From: Enterobacter ludwigii
GTDB taxonomy: Bacteria > Pseudomonadota > Gammaproteobacteria > Enterobacterales > Enterobacteriaceae
Assembly: GCA_023023105.1 (NCBI GenBank)
Contig: CP083824.1
Span: forward strand, 2,604,001-2,668,000
Direction: 5' to 3'
Length of the DNA stretch: 64,000 nucleotides
The first letter of the stretch is position 1. Every line of letters starts with the position of its first letter. The position numbers and the translations under genes are program-made. The notes beneath the pieces were generated by a model that saw only the letters and a list, made by a program, of their open reading frames with translations, was not told the origin of the DNA and did not search any database. This document shows positions 52,116 to 60,965 of the stretch, piece by piece.

Positions 52116-54404
52116 ATGAACAAGAAAAGACGCTCAGTTCCCGGAATCAGGCACTATGACGGTCCTGCCGGAGGCTGGGGGGCGTTAAAAGCCACCGCCA
52201 TTGCGGTACGTACCCAAATGGATACCTTTGATGCTCCCGCGACGCTGCTGCGTACCAACCAGCCTGACGGCTTTGACTGTCCGGGCTGTGCATGGCCTGA
52301 TAAAGAACACAAATCGACCTTCCAGTTTTGTGAGAACGGCGCGAAAGCGGTGACCTGGGAAGCGACCAGCAAACGTGTCACCCCGGCGTTTCTGGCCGAA
52401 AACACAGTTACCTCACTGCTGGCTAAGTCTGACTTTGAACTGGAAGGATACGGCCGTCTGACACATCCCCTGCGCTATGACCGGGCAAGCGATACTTTCA
52501 GGCCTGTTGAATGGGACGAGGCGTTTCAACGCATCGGTGAGGTCCTGCGCGAGCTCGATCCGGATCAGGTTGAGTTCTATACCTCCGGGCGCGCCTCCAA
52601 CGAAGCGGCCTACCTGTTCCAGCTCTTTGCACGTGAATACGGTACCAATAACTTCCCCGACTGTTCGAATATGTGTCACGAAGCCACCAGCGTCGGATTG
52701 CCACGCTCGATTGGTATCGGGAAAGGTACCGTCTCACTGGATGATTTCGATAAAACAGAGCTGGTGATCTCCATCGGTCACAACCCCGGGACTAACCACC
52801 CACGGATGATGGGTACCCTTCATGAGCTTGCGCGTCGCAACGTGCCGATTATCGTCTTTAACCCGCTACGCGAACGCGCTCTGGAACGTTTTGCTGACCC
52901 GCAAAGCGTCATTGAAATGGCGACCTACAGCTCGACAGATATCGCGTCGACTTACTTCCAGGTGAAGGCCGGAGGCGATGCCGCCGCGTTAAAAGGTATT
53001 GCTAAACACCTTCTGCACATGGAGGCCGAACGCGGTAACGTGCTCGACCACGCGTTTATTGCCGAGCACACCCAGGGTTTTGAGGACTTTGCTGCCGATA
53101 TTGCCCATACGCAGTGGGACGAGATCGAGCGAGAGTCAGGGCTAAGCAAGGCGGCCCTTAAAAGCGTGGCCGACGCCTATGCGAAATCCAGTGCCACCAT
53201 CATTACCTACGGGATGGGGATTACCCAGCACAATAAAGGCACGGCTAACGTCCGGCTGATTGCTGACCTGCTGCTGATACGCGGCAATATTGGCAAACCC
53301 GGCGCGGGGATCTGCCCTCTGCGCGGTCATTCAAACGTGCAGGGGAACCGCACCGTCGGGATTAGCGAGAAGCCGACACCGGCATTTCTGCAGCGTCTGA
53401 AAGACGTTTTTGGGTTTGAGCCCCCCTCCCACCACGGCCATGATGCGGTGCAGGCAACGCAAGCCATGATCGACGGCCGCGCGAAAGCGCTCATCTGCCT
53501 CGGCGGTAATTTTGCCGTCGCGATGCCCGATCACGAGCGCGGTTTTCCGGCGATGGGGTCACTCGAACTGAGTGTGCACGTCGGGACCAAGCTCAACCGT
53601 ACCCATCTGCTGGTCGGTAAAGAGACGATTATTTTACCGTGTCTTGGTCGTACAGAACTGGATGTCCAGGCCACCGGGCGTCAGTCCATTACCGTCGAAG
53701 ATTCCATGTCGATGGTGCATGCCTCTTCAGGCAAGCTGAAGCCTGCTTCTCCACTGTTGCGGGCTGAACCGGCCATTGTCGCCGGCATGGCGAAAGCCAC
53801 TCTGCAGACAACTCGCGTGGACTGGATGACGTTGATTGAGGATTACGACCGCATCCGCGATCTCATCGAGCAAACCATTCCGGGGTTCGAGAACTACAAT
53901 GCGCGGATCCGCGTTCCCGGCGGCTTCCGCATGCCGCTACCGCCAACGAAACGTATCTGGCCAACCGCAACGGGCAAAGCGATGTTCTCAATATTCGACG
54001 GCGTGCATGAAAATGCCAGTGGTGAAGGAGAGCATGTTCTGCGTCTGATCACGCTGCGCAGCCACGATCAGTACAACACCACCATTTACGCCCTGGACGA
54101 TCGCTACCGTGGCGTTTTTGGCCGCCGGGATGTGCTGTTTATGAATGAAGATGATATGGCACAGGCCGGGCTGGAACACGGCGATCGCGTGGATATCGAA
54201 ACCGCCCTCCCCGGCAGTGTTCAGCGTCTGGAAGATATTACCGTTGTGGCATACAGCATCGCACAGGGATCTGTCGGGGCGTACTACCCGGAAGCCAACG
54301 TGCTGGTTCCACTCGATTATCTGGATAAGGACAGCGGTACGCCGTCCTATAAATCGGTTCCGGTTCGCATCACCCTGCGCTCGAAAGAGATCCGCATGCT
54401 GTAA
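52116..54404 (+). CDS. FdhF/YdeP-family molybdopterin oxidoreductase
   Basis: 762 residues of the YdeP/FdhF family, a cytoplasmic branch of formate-dehydrogenase-like molybdenum enzymes. Motifs: FDCPGCAWPDKEH at the N-terminus, EFYTSGRASNEAAYLFQLF, NNFPDCSNMCHEATSVGL, RLIADLLLIRGNIGKPGAGICPLRGHSNVQGNRT, and a C-terminal cofactor-binding domain (SHDQYNTTIYALDDRYRGVFGRRDVLFMN). E. coli YdeP affects acid resistance; the substrate is unknown. Ribosome site AGGAG. A LysR gene follows 22 bp later and is likely its regulator. Confidence 0.88.
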   Translation: MNKKRRSVPGIRHYDGPAGGWGALKATAIAVRTQMDTFDAPATLLRTNQPDGFDCPGCAWPDKEHKSTFQFCENGAKAVTWEATSKRVTPAFLAENTVTSLLAKSDFELEGYGRLTHPLRYDRASDTFRPVEWDEAFQRIGEVLRELDPDQVEFYTSGRASNEAAYLFQLFAREYGTNNFPDCSNMCHEATSVGLPRSIGIGKGTVSLDDFDKTELVISIGHNPGTNHPRMMGTLHELARRNVPIIVFNPLRERALERFADPQSVIEMATYSSTDIASTYFQVKAGGDAAALKGIAKHLLHMEAERGNVLDHAFIAEHTQGFEDFAADIAHTQWDEIERESGLSKAALKSVADAYAKSSATIITYGMGITQHNKGTANVRLIADLLLIRGNIGKPGAGICPLRGHSNVQGNRTVGISEKPTPAFLQRLKDVFGFEPPSHHGHDAVQATQAMIDGRAKALICLGGNFAVAMPDHERGFPAMGSLELSVHVGTKLNRTHLLVGKETIILPCLGRTELDVQATGRQSITVEDSMSMVHASSGKLKPASPLLRAEPAIVAGMAKATLQTTRVDWMTLIEDYDRIRDLIEQTIPGFENYNARIRVPGGFRMPLPPTKRIWPTATGKAMFSIFDGVHENASGEGEHVLRLITLRSHDQYNTTIYALDDRYRGVFGRRDVLFMNEDDMAQAGLEHGDRVDIETALPGSVQRLEDITVVAYSIAQGSVGAYYPEANVLVPLDYLDKDSGTPSYKSVPVRITLRSKEIRML

Positions 54405-54426
54405 GGCTGTTCGCGCCGAGTAAACG

Positions 54427-55323
54427 ATGGATATAAAACAGCTAAAATATTTGATCGCGCTCGATCAGACCCGCCACTTTGGTAAGGCGGCCTCGCAGTG
54501 CAACATCACCCAGCCGACGCTCTCCATGCGCATCCGCAGCCTGGAGGAGGAGCTTGGGCTGGTGCTGATTGTGCGCGGGCAGCGCTTTGAAGGCTTTACA
54601 CCGGAAGGTGAACGCATTCTGGCATGGGCGCATGCCTTGCTTGCTGCCCACGACGGGTTACAGGCCGAAGCCGCGCTGTGCAAAGGCCAGGTGGTGGGTG
54701 AGTTACGCCTGGGAATGGTCCCGCTGGCGAGCGTGGACCCGATGACCTTTATCCGCCTGTTGACGCAAAAATACCCGGAGCTGACTTACAGCCTTTATTC
54801 CATGTCCTCGGCACAGATCGCCGATGGCGTCAGCCGCAATCAGCTTGAGCTGGGTATATGCTACCTCAACAGCATCGACACCAGCCTGTTTGACATTATC
54901 CAGCTGCCAAAAACGAAGATGGGCCTGCTGCACGATACGCGTCACTTTCAGTTGGATCAGGACACGCTGACCTGGCGCGACCTGATGGATTTTCCGCTGG
55001 GGTTCCTGACCAAAGGGATGCACTACCGGGCGCATATGGAGGCCAGCTTTAACGCAGCAGGGATCGAACCCAAATCTGTTTTTGAAAGCGACTCCACGTT
55101 CCAGATCATTCAGGCGGTGCAGAGCGGCGTGTGCTGCGCCGTGATGCCGCTGAACAACGGGCTGGAAGACCTGAACAGCAATTTCAGGATAGTCCCCATC
55201 GCCGATGCAAACATTGAGGCGCCCGTCGGCCTGATTATGCGCAGACAGAAGCCCGTCTCCTCGCTGGCGCTGCGCTGTTTTACTGACGCTCAGGAGATTT
55301 TTCAGGCAGACAATGAAGCGTAA
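54427..55323 (+). CDS. LysR-family transcriptional regulator
   Basis: 298 residues: N-terminal winged helix (MDIKQLKYLIALDQTRHFGKAASQCNITQPTLSMRIRSLEEELGLVL) and a two-lobed effector domain (about 90-295, GELRLGMVPLASVDPM, ELGICYLNSIDTSLFD). Target and inducer are not evident; co-direction with the oxidoreductase gene suggests control of that gene. Its last 22 bp overlap the convergent PhnD-like gene. Confidence 0.9.
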   Translation: MDIKQLKYLIALDQTRHFGKAASQCNITQPTLSMRIRSLEEELGLVLIVRGQRFEGFTPEGERILAWAHALLAAHDGLQAEAALCKGQVVGELRLGMVPLASVDPMTFIRLLTQKYPELTYSLYSMSSAQIADGVSRNQLELGICYLNSIDTSLFDIIQLPKTKMGLLHDTRHFQLDQDTLTWRDLMDFPLGFLTKGMHYRAHMEASFNAAGIEPKSVFESDSTFQIIQAVQSGVCCAVMPLNNGLEDLNSNFRIVPIADANIEAPVGLIMRRQKPVSSLALRCFTDAQEIFQADNEA

Positions 55324-56051
55324 GCCTGGCGTGTCACCACGCTAAAACCGCCGATCAACACCGCGTTGCAAACGTCCCGATTTTCCGGTGATTCCACCAG
55401 CGCGCGGAGCGCATCGCGAATGGCGTTAAGCGTTTCAGGCGAGGTGTTATGCGAGGTGATCAGCGGCAGCCCCGGCGTCAAAGGGGTACGGTCAATGACC
55501 GCGAGCCCCTCAAGCCGTTCCGGCTCGTGACGCTGGAGCAGCGCCCAGGTCACACAGTCGATGGCCGCGATATCACCTTCTCCGCGTTTGACATCAATCA
55601 GCGACTGGCGATGGCTGCCGCTGAATGTTGTTTGTGAGAAAAAATTGTCGTCAGCCACTTTTTTTCGCAGCGCACGGTAGCCGGACTGCGAGTCCGCGGA
55701 ATTACAGACCGCGCGACGACCGCGAAAATCAGCCAGCGCGAGATGCCGATCCTCCGCACGCACTACCAGAAAACTGCGGTACTGGATCCCCTCGCAGCCC
55801 GGAGCGGTGTAGTGAAAACAGCCGACCACCTGCACGTCCGGTAGCAACGTCACCAACGGATAACCACAGGTCTGGCTGAGGATAAGCTCAGGCTGTTGCC
55901 AGTGGGTCAGCAGATTGGATTCCGGCCAGCCGGGGACACGGTCAACGGACACACCACGTGCGACCAGCAACCTCTTTACCGTTAGCCAAAGCGCGCGGGT
56001 ATTGGCTTGATCCACGGCATACATGGGAAATGCCAGCAGGTTACTCATCAT
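55302..56051 (-). CDS. PhnD-like phosphate/phosphonate-type substrate-binding protein
   Basis: 249 residues from ATG 56051 (AAAGGAC upstream), MSNLLAFPMYAVDQ... with the PhnD-like pattern: LILSQTCGYPLVTLL, YRSFLVVRAEDRHLALADFRGRRAVCNSADSQSGYRALR, GEGDIAAIDCVTWALL. Most PhnD homologues are exported binding proteins of ABC importers, but here no signal peptide is seen and no permease or ATPase gene is near. It may be a cytoplasmic sensor-like member. Start codons overlap the end of the desaturase gene by 11 nt, so the two are coupled. Confidence 0.78.
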   Translation of the reverse strand: MMSNLLAFPMYAVDQANTRALWLTVKRLLVARGVSVDRVPGWPESNLLTHWQQPELILSQTCGYPLVTLLPDVQVVGCFHYTAPGCEGIQYRSFLVVRAEDRHLALADFRGRRAVCNSADSQSGYRALRKKVADDNFFSQTTFSGSHRQSLIDVKRGEGDIAAIDCVTWALLQRHEPERLEGLAVIDRTPLTPGLPLITSHNTSPETLNAIRDALRALVESPENRDVCNAVLIGGFSVVTRQAYASLSA

Positions 56052-57012
56052 TTGTCCTTTGTTGGCTCCCCGGATGAACGGTAACGTTAACGGGTCTGCT
56101 CCAGAACTGGCGGAACCATTCGCCATAGCCCATAACGAGAAAACCACGATTTCGCAGCCGATACGCATCCTGGTTTTGCTGGTAGATCGTCTTCAGTCCA
56201 TACCAGGGCACGCCCGGTAAATCATGATGTACTGAATGGTAGTTGAGATTCAAAAACAGTACCCGCCAGAACAGCCCGGCCTCGTTAATGACGGAACGTG
56301 CGAGCGGGTCATCCGCCGCGCGATGTTCGAAAAACGATCGAACCTTGGTCAGCGCCAGCGCCGGATAACTGACCGCCAGTACAAACCAGACGGGTGAAAA
56401 GCCGGTCTGCGTCATCCAGGCGAAGAGAGCCACCAGCAGCAAAACGTGAAGCAGCCACATTGATATTGCCCGCAGTTGAAGATGACGAAATGCCGCCACG
56501 GCGCTGCCCAGTGTTTGAACGATATCCAGCAGCGGCGCTAGCACTATCCGCCCGGTAAAGGTATTACGCGCCTGGATCACGCGCTTCTGCCAGGGGGAGA
56601 AGCGCGCCCAGCTCTCCGGCGTAAAATAGTACGACTCCGGGTCATCCACCGGATGGGTCAGGCTATGGTGCCGATGATGGGCAAGATGGGAGTCCCGGTA
56701 CAGGCCGTACGGGTACCAGACCGCCAGCGGGAGCGTGCCAAACAGCTGGTTAAGCCAGGCAAAACGCGTGGGGTGTCCGTGGATCAGCTCATGCTGCAGG
56801 GACATGTACCAGGCGGTAAACCCGATGAGCAGCAGCGTGGCGGGCAGCAGGCCGAGCGTTTGCCAGAACGTCAGCGTGGCAAACCAGCCTGCATAAATAG
56901 TGATGATCAATAGCCACGTGGGCAGTTCGCTTCGCCACAGGAATCCCGACGCGAGACGGTGGATGTGATTACGATGTTGTGGATGTAAATAGAGGGAGCT
57001 TCGATTACCCAT
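56041..57012 (-). CDS. Membrane fatty acid desaturase
   Basis: Integral membrane di-iron desaturase with the three histidine boxes: HELIHGH, HLAHHRHH and HSVHHD. Hydrophobic helices flank them (WLLIITIYAGWFATLTFW, LLPATLLLIGFTAWY, AISMWLLHVLLLVALFAW). The frame is open to GTG 57126 (361 residues); I put the start at ATG 57012 (MGNRSSLYLHPQHRNH), but neither it nor ATG 57093 has a good ribosome site. The substrate, a lipid acyl chain or a hydrocarbon-like metabolite, is unknown. Overlaps the PhnD-like gene and is divergent from the GlxA-type regulator. Confidence 0.85.
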   Translation of the reverse strand: MGNRSSLYLHPQHRNHIHRLASGFLWRSELPTWLLIITIYAGWFATLTFWQTLGLLPATLLLIGFTAWYMSLQHELIHGHPTRFAWLNQLFGTLPLAVWYPYGLYRDSHLAHHRHHSLTHPVDDPESYYFTPESWARFSPWQKRVIQARNTFTGRIVLAPLLDIVQTLGSAVAAFRHLQLRAISMWLLHVLLLVALFAWMTQTGFSPVWFVLAVSYPALALTKVRSFFEHRAADDPLARSVINEAGLFWRVLFLNLNYHSVHHDLPGVPWYGLKTIYQQNQDAYRLRNRGFLVMGYGEWFRQFWSRPVNVTVHPGSQQRTNDE

Positions 57013-57161
57013 TCCTTCAGACGCCGTTTCGCCAGAGACAGTGCCCTGACGATCGCGGATAACGTCTGAAATAACAAAGAACTTAAATCGCATTGCTTTG
57101 CCAGAAACGTGGGCAGGCTCCGCCACTTGACTTATTCTGCAATAAAGGTACTTTTCAAGAC

Positions 57162-58142
57162 ATGAAGAAAATCCTGATTATTGTTCCCGACGGCGGCATG
57201 CTGTTTGAAGCCGCCGGTATCGCTGACATTCTGATGCAGGCCAATCGACTGCATCCGGAAGGTATTTCTCATCCCCGCTATCGCATTATCATCGCCACGA
57301 CTCAGCCCCACCAGGTGATCCACGGTCAGTCTGGCCTGAATCTGCTGGCGGACTACCGTCTGCCGGAGTTGGATCCGCGTGAACCGCTGGATACGATTAT
57401 CATCACCGGTCGCGGTATGAACGAACAGGAAAGTACCGCCGTGGTGGACTGGTTGCACCTTGCTGCGCCGCATGCGCGGCGGATCGCGTCAATTTGTGGC
57501 GGTGCGATGCTACTTGCCCAGACGGGATTGCTCGATGGTCGTCGCGCGACCACCCACTGGCGGCTGCTGGAAACAATGCAAACCCAGTATCCGGATATCA
57601 GGGTCGAAAGTGGTCCGCTGTATGTTCAGGATGGTCCTGTCTGGACCTCTGGCGGCGTAAGTTCCGGGTTCGATCTGACTCTGGCGCTGGTGGAAGATGA
57701 CTATGGCTTTACCCTCGCCCGCGACGTGGCGCAGGATATGGTGATGTATCTGCGCCGCCCCGGTGGGCAACTGCAGTTCAGCCGTTATAGCCTTCAGCAA
57801 CCCGGTGATTCTGGCCCGCTCAGTGCGTTGCAAACCTGGATCCTGCAAAACCTCACGGAAGACCTGTGCGTGGAAAATCTGGCCGGAAAAGCGGCGATGA
57901 GTCCGCGCAATTTCACCCGTGTGTTTACCCGTGAGACAGGGGTTTCTCCGGCCCGCTACGTCACTGAAGCGCGTCTGGCTGCCGCCCGACAACTGCTGGA
58001 GCAGACCCGGGATCCCCTTGAGCTTATTGCTGAGCGAACCGGGTTTGGCAGCAGTATTAATTTGCGACGCGTGTTTGAGAAACAACTCCACCTCACTCCG
58101 GGCGAGTACCGCCAGCGCTTTCATTGCCGGAAGATGGCGTAA
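57162..58142 (+). CDS. GlxA-family AraC-type transcriptional regulator
   Basis: 326 residues from ATG 57162. N-terminal DJ-1/PfpI-like domain (about 1-170) with IASICGGAMLLAQTGLLDGRRATTHW, where the Cys sits in the typical nucleophile elbow, and a C-terminal AraC helix-turn-helix pair (about 215-320: NLTEDLCVENLAGKAAMSPRNFTRVFTRETG, LELIAERTGFGSSINLRRVFEK). GlxA-type regulators bind small metabolites. Divergent from the desaturase gene and just upstream of a GAPDH gene, so either may be its target. Confidence 0.9.
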   Translation: MKKILIIVPDGGMLFEAAGIADILMQANRLHPEGISHPRYRIIIATTQPHQVIHGQSGLNLLADYRLPELDPREPLDTIIITGRGMNEQESTAVVDWLHLAAPHARRIASICGGAMLLAQTGLLDGRRATTHWRLLETMQTQYPDIRVESGPLYVQDGPVWTSGGVSSGFDLTLALVEDDYGFTLARDVAQDMVMYLRRPGGQLQFSRYSLQQPGDSGPLSALQTWILQNLTEDLCVENLAGKAAMSPRNFTRVFTRETGVSPARYVTEARLAAARQLLEQTRDPLELIAERTGFGSSINLRRVFEKQLHLTPGEYRQRFHCRKMA

Positions 58143-58220
58143 TCTGATCTTTTTTTGTCGTTTACGCCACCCGGCCTGACGCCTACAGTGACTCCAGACA
58201 ACAGAGATAAGGAGTGCACC

Positions 58221-59231
58221 ATGGTTAAGGTCGGTATTAACGGTTTCGGCCGTATCGGACGTAATTTCCTGCGCGCGGCGCTGGGTAATGCGGATCTGCA
58301 GATTGTGGCCATTAACGATCTGACGGACAGCAAAACCCTCGCCCATTTGCTCAAACACGATTCCCTTCTCGGTACCCTGCCGGTTCCCGTTGAAGCAGCT
58401 GACGGCGCGTTGCAGGTGGATGGTCAACGAATTACCGTATACAGCGAACGCGACCCGGCGAATATTCCGTGGCGTGATGCCGGCGTTGACGTGGTGATTG
58501 AGGCCACCGGCTTCTTTACCGAACGGGAAAAAGCGGCAGTGCATATCACCCACGGTGGTGCTAAGCGCGTTATCATCTCCGCTCCCGGGAAAAACGATGA
58601 CCTGACGATAGTCATGGGGGTCAATCACGAGCAGTACGATCCGGCCCTGCATGTTGTCGTAAGCAACGGGAGTTGTACCACTAACGGCCTGGCTCCCGCT
58701 GCGCAAGTGCTGCATCAACAGTTCGGGATTGAGCATGGGCTAATGAACACAACACATGCGTATACCAACAGTCAGGCGCTGCATGATCAGCCTGAAAAGG
58801 ATCTGCGTGGAGCACGTGCTGCAGCACTGTCAATTGTCCCGTACTCCAGCGGTGCGGCAAAAGCGCTGGGGAAAGTCATCCCTTCCCTGGACGGTAAACT
58901 GACCGGATACTCCCTGCGCGTGCCGGTTCCGGTGGTATCGATTGTGGATTTAACGGTAACGCTAAGCCGTAACGTGACTGTTGAAGAGGTGAATGACGCG
59001 TTTCGTCACGCTGCCGCCAGCGAGCCACTGAAAGGCATTCTGGGATATAGCGATGAACCGCTGGTCTCCAGCGATTACCAGGGCGACCCACGCTCCTCAA
59101 TTATCGACGGGCTTTCCACGCTGGTGATTGGCGGGAATATGGTGAAGATCCTGGCGTGGTATGACAACGAGTGGGGATTCTCAAACCGCCTGGTAGATCT
59201 GGCTTTGTGGATGGATAAGAAAGGGTTGTAA
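58221..59231 (+). CDS. Glyceraldehyde-3-phosphate dehydrogenase, type I (second copy type)
   Basis: 336 residues from ATG 58221 (ATAAGGAG upstream). NAD site GFGRIGRN and Asp33 in INDL favour NAD over NADP. Catalytic Cys152 lies in SNGSCTTNGLAP, where the common SNASCTTN has Ala; His179 in NTTHAYTN is present. It differs clearly from the housekeeping GapA of enterobacteria in my memory, so it is a paralogue (GapC-like or related). A cytoplasmic enzyme of glycolysis or of a sugar-specific branch. A REP-like element follows. Confidence 0.87.
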   Translation: MVKVGINGFGRIGRNFLRAALGNADLQIVAINDLTDSKTLAHLLKHDSLLGTLPVPVEAADGALQVDGQRITVYSERDPANIPWRDAGVDVVIEATGFFTEREKAAVHITHGGAKRVIISAPGKNDDLTIVMGVNHEQYDPALHVVVSNGSCTTNGLAPAAQVLHQQFGIEHGLMNTTHAYTNSQALHDQPEKDLRGARAAALSIVPYSSGAAKALGKVIPSLDGKLTGYSLRVPVPVVSIVDLTVTLSRNVTVEEVNDAFRHAAASEPLKGILGYSDEPLVSSDYQGDPRSSIIDGLSTLVIGGNMVKILAWYDNEWGFSNRLVDLALWMDKKGL

Positions 59232-59244
59232 ATCTTACCTTAAT

Positions 59245-59273
59245 GCCGGGTGGCGCTTACGCTTACCCGGTCT
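59245..59273. repeat. REP-like palindromic element
   Basis: GCCGGGTGGCGCTTACGCTT followed by ACCCGGTC, the familiar enterobacterial REP pattern, 14 bp past the GAPDH stop. It can act as a transcript 3' stabiliser. Confidence 0.75.
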
Positions 59274-59511
59274 GCAAATTATGTCATCATTCTGTAATAT
59301 CACCCTCTCCTCGCTGAATATATAATTCAAGATAATCTTATTAAGATTCAACAAGTTCCAATTCATCGCATCAATTATAAATAAGCATCGATTAACTTAG
59401 ATAATAGGTTAGTAGTTATTCTTTATTTTACTTTTAAAATTGAGAGTACGATCACTGTCCTTAGACGATAACGTAGACCATGATAAACCCTGTACACAAC
59501 AGGAACATATT
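59274..59511. promoter_or_regulatory. AT-rich leader of the orphan-Hcp module
   Basis: Highly AT-rich 238 bp (59310-59440 especially) between the REP element and the first gene of the module. Possible -10 sequences such as TATAAT-like TATAATTCAAG (59320-59330) occur, but no pair can be fixed. The composition marks a sharp change from the GAPDH gene. Confidence 0.4.
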
Positions 59512-60216
59512 ATGTATTACAGCAAGGAAATTATAGAAATAATTGGATCCGATAAGGACCTCGCAGTAAGACTCGATCGCGCCGTCGCGGGAGTAAAGGA
59601 TGGTGCTATAGAATATTTAAACAATCTTGGTGATGCTACCACGCGCTTGCTTTATTATACATCTTGCTTTACAGACAATTACCAGGATGTCTGTAAACGT
59701 TTGGCTTCAGAAGATCAAAGATTTTTGCTTGGTATTATACAGTTAATCAAGAAAAGAGATCTCATTTCCCGTATAATTAAAATATACATAATGACATTGT
59801 TTAAAAACAAGAGTGAAAATGAAATAAGATATATTCTCGAAAAAGTCACACCTTTTACATCCAACTATTCAGTTAGAGTGATATCTAAAAATGGTTTAGT
59901 TTATGCCCTGGCATCCTATATCTGTTATGGCAACAAAGTAAATACAGCCGTTCAAAACGCTTTAATGAAAAAAATTGCGAACAAAACTGGCTGGGGTCTG
60001 GCGGCGTTAAATGCTTATGCAATAGTTCAGCATGCCGCAGATAGCGCAAATAACCTGAAAAATCTCTGTCCACAATTTTACCATGCACTATATATGGAAG
60101 ATCTCGAAATGATGTACTTTCTGGTAGAACCTGTAATAATGAAATCTGGTTATCTTAATATAAATACTGCATCCTCTCATGAAATCATTGATGCTTTGAA
60201 AGCGATGATGAAATAA
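59512..60216 (+). CDS. Unrecognised protein, candidate effector of the orphan-Hcp module
   Basis: 234 residues from ATG 59512 (AGGAACATATT upstream), AT-rich, predicted mostly helical, no signal peptide. A moderately hydrophobic centre (ISKNGLVYALASYICYGNKVNTAV and TGWGLAALNAYAIVQHAADSANN) could insert in membranes. No known family recognised. Overlaps the next, a two-helix membrane protein, by one base (TAATG), and the third gene is an Hcp. This toxin-immunity-carrier order suggests an Hcp-delivered effector, but that is inference from layout. Confidence 0.6.
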   Translation: MYYSKEIIEIIGSDKDLAVRLDRAVAGVKDGAIEYLNNLGDATTRLLYYTSCFTDNYQDVCKRLASEDQRFLLGIIQLIKKRDLISRIIKIYIMTLFKNKSENEIRYILEKVTPFTSNYSVRVISKNGLVYALASYICYGNKVNTAVQNALMKKIANKTGWGLAALNAYAIVQHAADSANNLKNLCPQFYHALYMEDLEMMYFLVEPVIMKSGYLNINTASSHEIIDALKAMMK

Positions 60217-60434
60217 TGTGGAAATCCATAAGCAAATTTTTCAAGCAATTTTTTACAAGCTTTATTAAAGATATCATCAACGATATTTTAGGTTATGGGA
60301 TAGTATTATTTATCCTTATTCTTGCCATGCTAGTCGTGAATTACATCGAAGATGACCTGACTGCAATGGGAATCATTGGCGTCATTGTGCTCGTCGTTTA
60401 CTCAATTGTCTTTTTTTACCAGGGAAAGGAATGA
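60216..60434 (+). CDS. Small two-helix membrane protein, candidate immunity
   Basis: 72 residues with a basic/aromatic N-terminus (MWKSISKFFKQFFTSFIKD) and two membrane helices (YGIVLFILILAMLVVNYI; MGIIGVIVLVVYSIVFFYQ). No family recognised. Translation is coupled to the upstream gene by TAATG, and it ends 3 bp before the Hcp gene. Small inner-membrane proteins often protect against pore-forming or membrane-targeting effectors. Confidence 0.6.
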   Translation: MWKSISKFFKQFFTSFIKDIINDILGYGIVLFILILAMLVVNYIEDDLTAMGIIGVIVLVVYSIVFFYQGKE

Positions 60435-60437
60435 AAT

Positions 60438-60917
60438 ATGCCTACTCCAGCACATATATGGTTTACTGATGAAAATAACGCGCCCGTTATTGGTGAATGT
60501 TTAATGCCTACAAGATTGGGCTCTACCGAACTAAAATCGTTTAACCACTCGGTCTGGATCCCCACCTGTTCCAACACGGGAAAGCTGACAGGGACACGCC
60601 TTCATGTTCCAATTACCTTTGAAAAGGAAATAGACCGCATCACACCCTATTTATGTCGTGCTGTATGCACAGGCAAAACATTCAAATCTGCATTAATAAA
60701 AATGTATAAAATCGATGACGCCGGTATTGAGCGCGAATACTTCCATATCACTTTGGAAAACGTCAAGATAACGAGGATTTCGCCAGTATTGCATCCATTA
60801 GGTATCGCGAGTGCGCACATGGAAGAAGTCGAACTCCGCTATGAATCAATTGAATGGAAATATTGCGAAGGGAACATCATGTTTAAAGACACCTGGAATG
60901 AAAGAGCGACAGCATAG
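60438..60917 (+). CDS. Orphan Hcp-family T6SS protein
   Basis: 159 residues of the Hcp fold: PAHIWFTDENNAPVIGECLMP, ELKSFNHSVWIP, GTRLHVPITFEKEIDRITPYLC, TFKSALIKMYKID, and EYFHITLENVKITRISP. Clearly different from the core hcp at 39170 and of the Hcp1-like effector type often found outside clusters. Would form or join tube rings that carry the upstream gene product. AAAGGA ribosome site. A stem-loop follows. Confidence 0.85.
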   Translation: MPTPAHIWFTDENNAPVIGECLMPTRLGSTELKSFNHSVWIPTCSNTGKLTGTRLHVPITFEKEIDRITPYLCRAVCTGKTFKSALIKMYKIDDAGIEREYFHITLENVKITRISPVLHPLGIASAHMEEVELRYESIEWKYCEGNIMFKDTWNERATA

Positions 60918-60937
60918 AACGATGGACACCCGATAAG

Positions 60938-60959
60938 TCCCTCTCCCAAAGGAGAGGGA
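60938..60959. terminator. CCCTCTCC/GGAGAGGG stem-loop between convergent genes
   Basis: TCCCTCTCC / GGAGAGGGA around CAAA, between the orphan hcp and the convergent MFS gene. Same repeat type as at 39937-39958. It may act as a bidirectional terminator. Confidence 0.7.
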
Positions 60960-60965
60960 AAGCAC

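Noticed and set aside
57510..58736. A 408-codon minus-strand frame across the GlxA regulator and GAPDH
   Set aside because: Covers parts of two well-recognised genes and their intergenic region; no motif.
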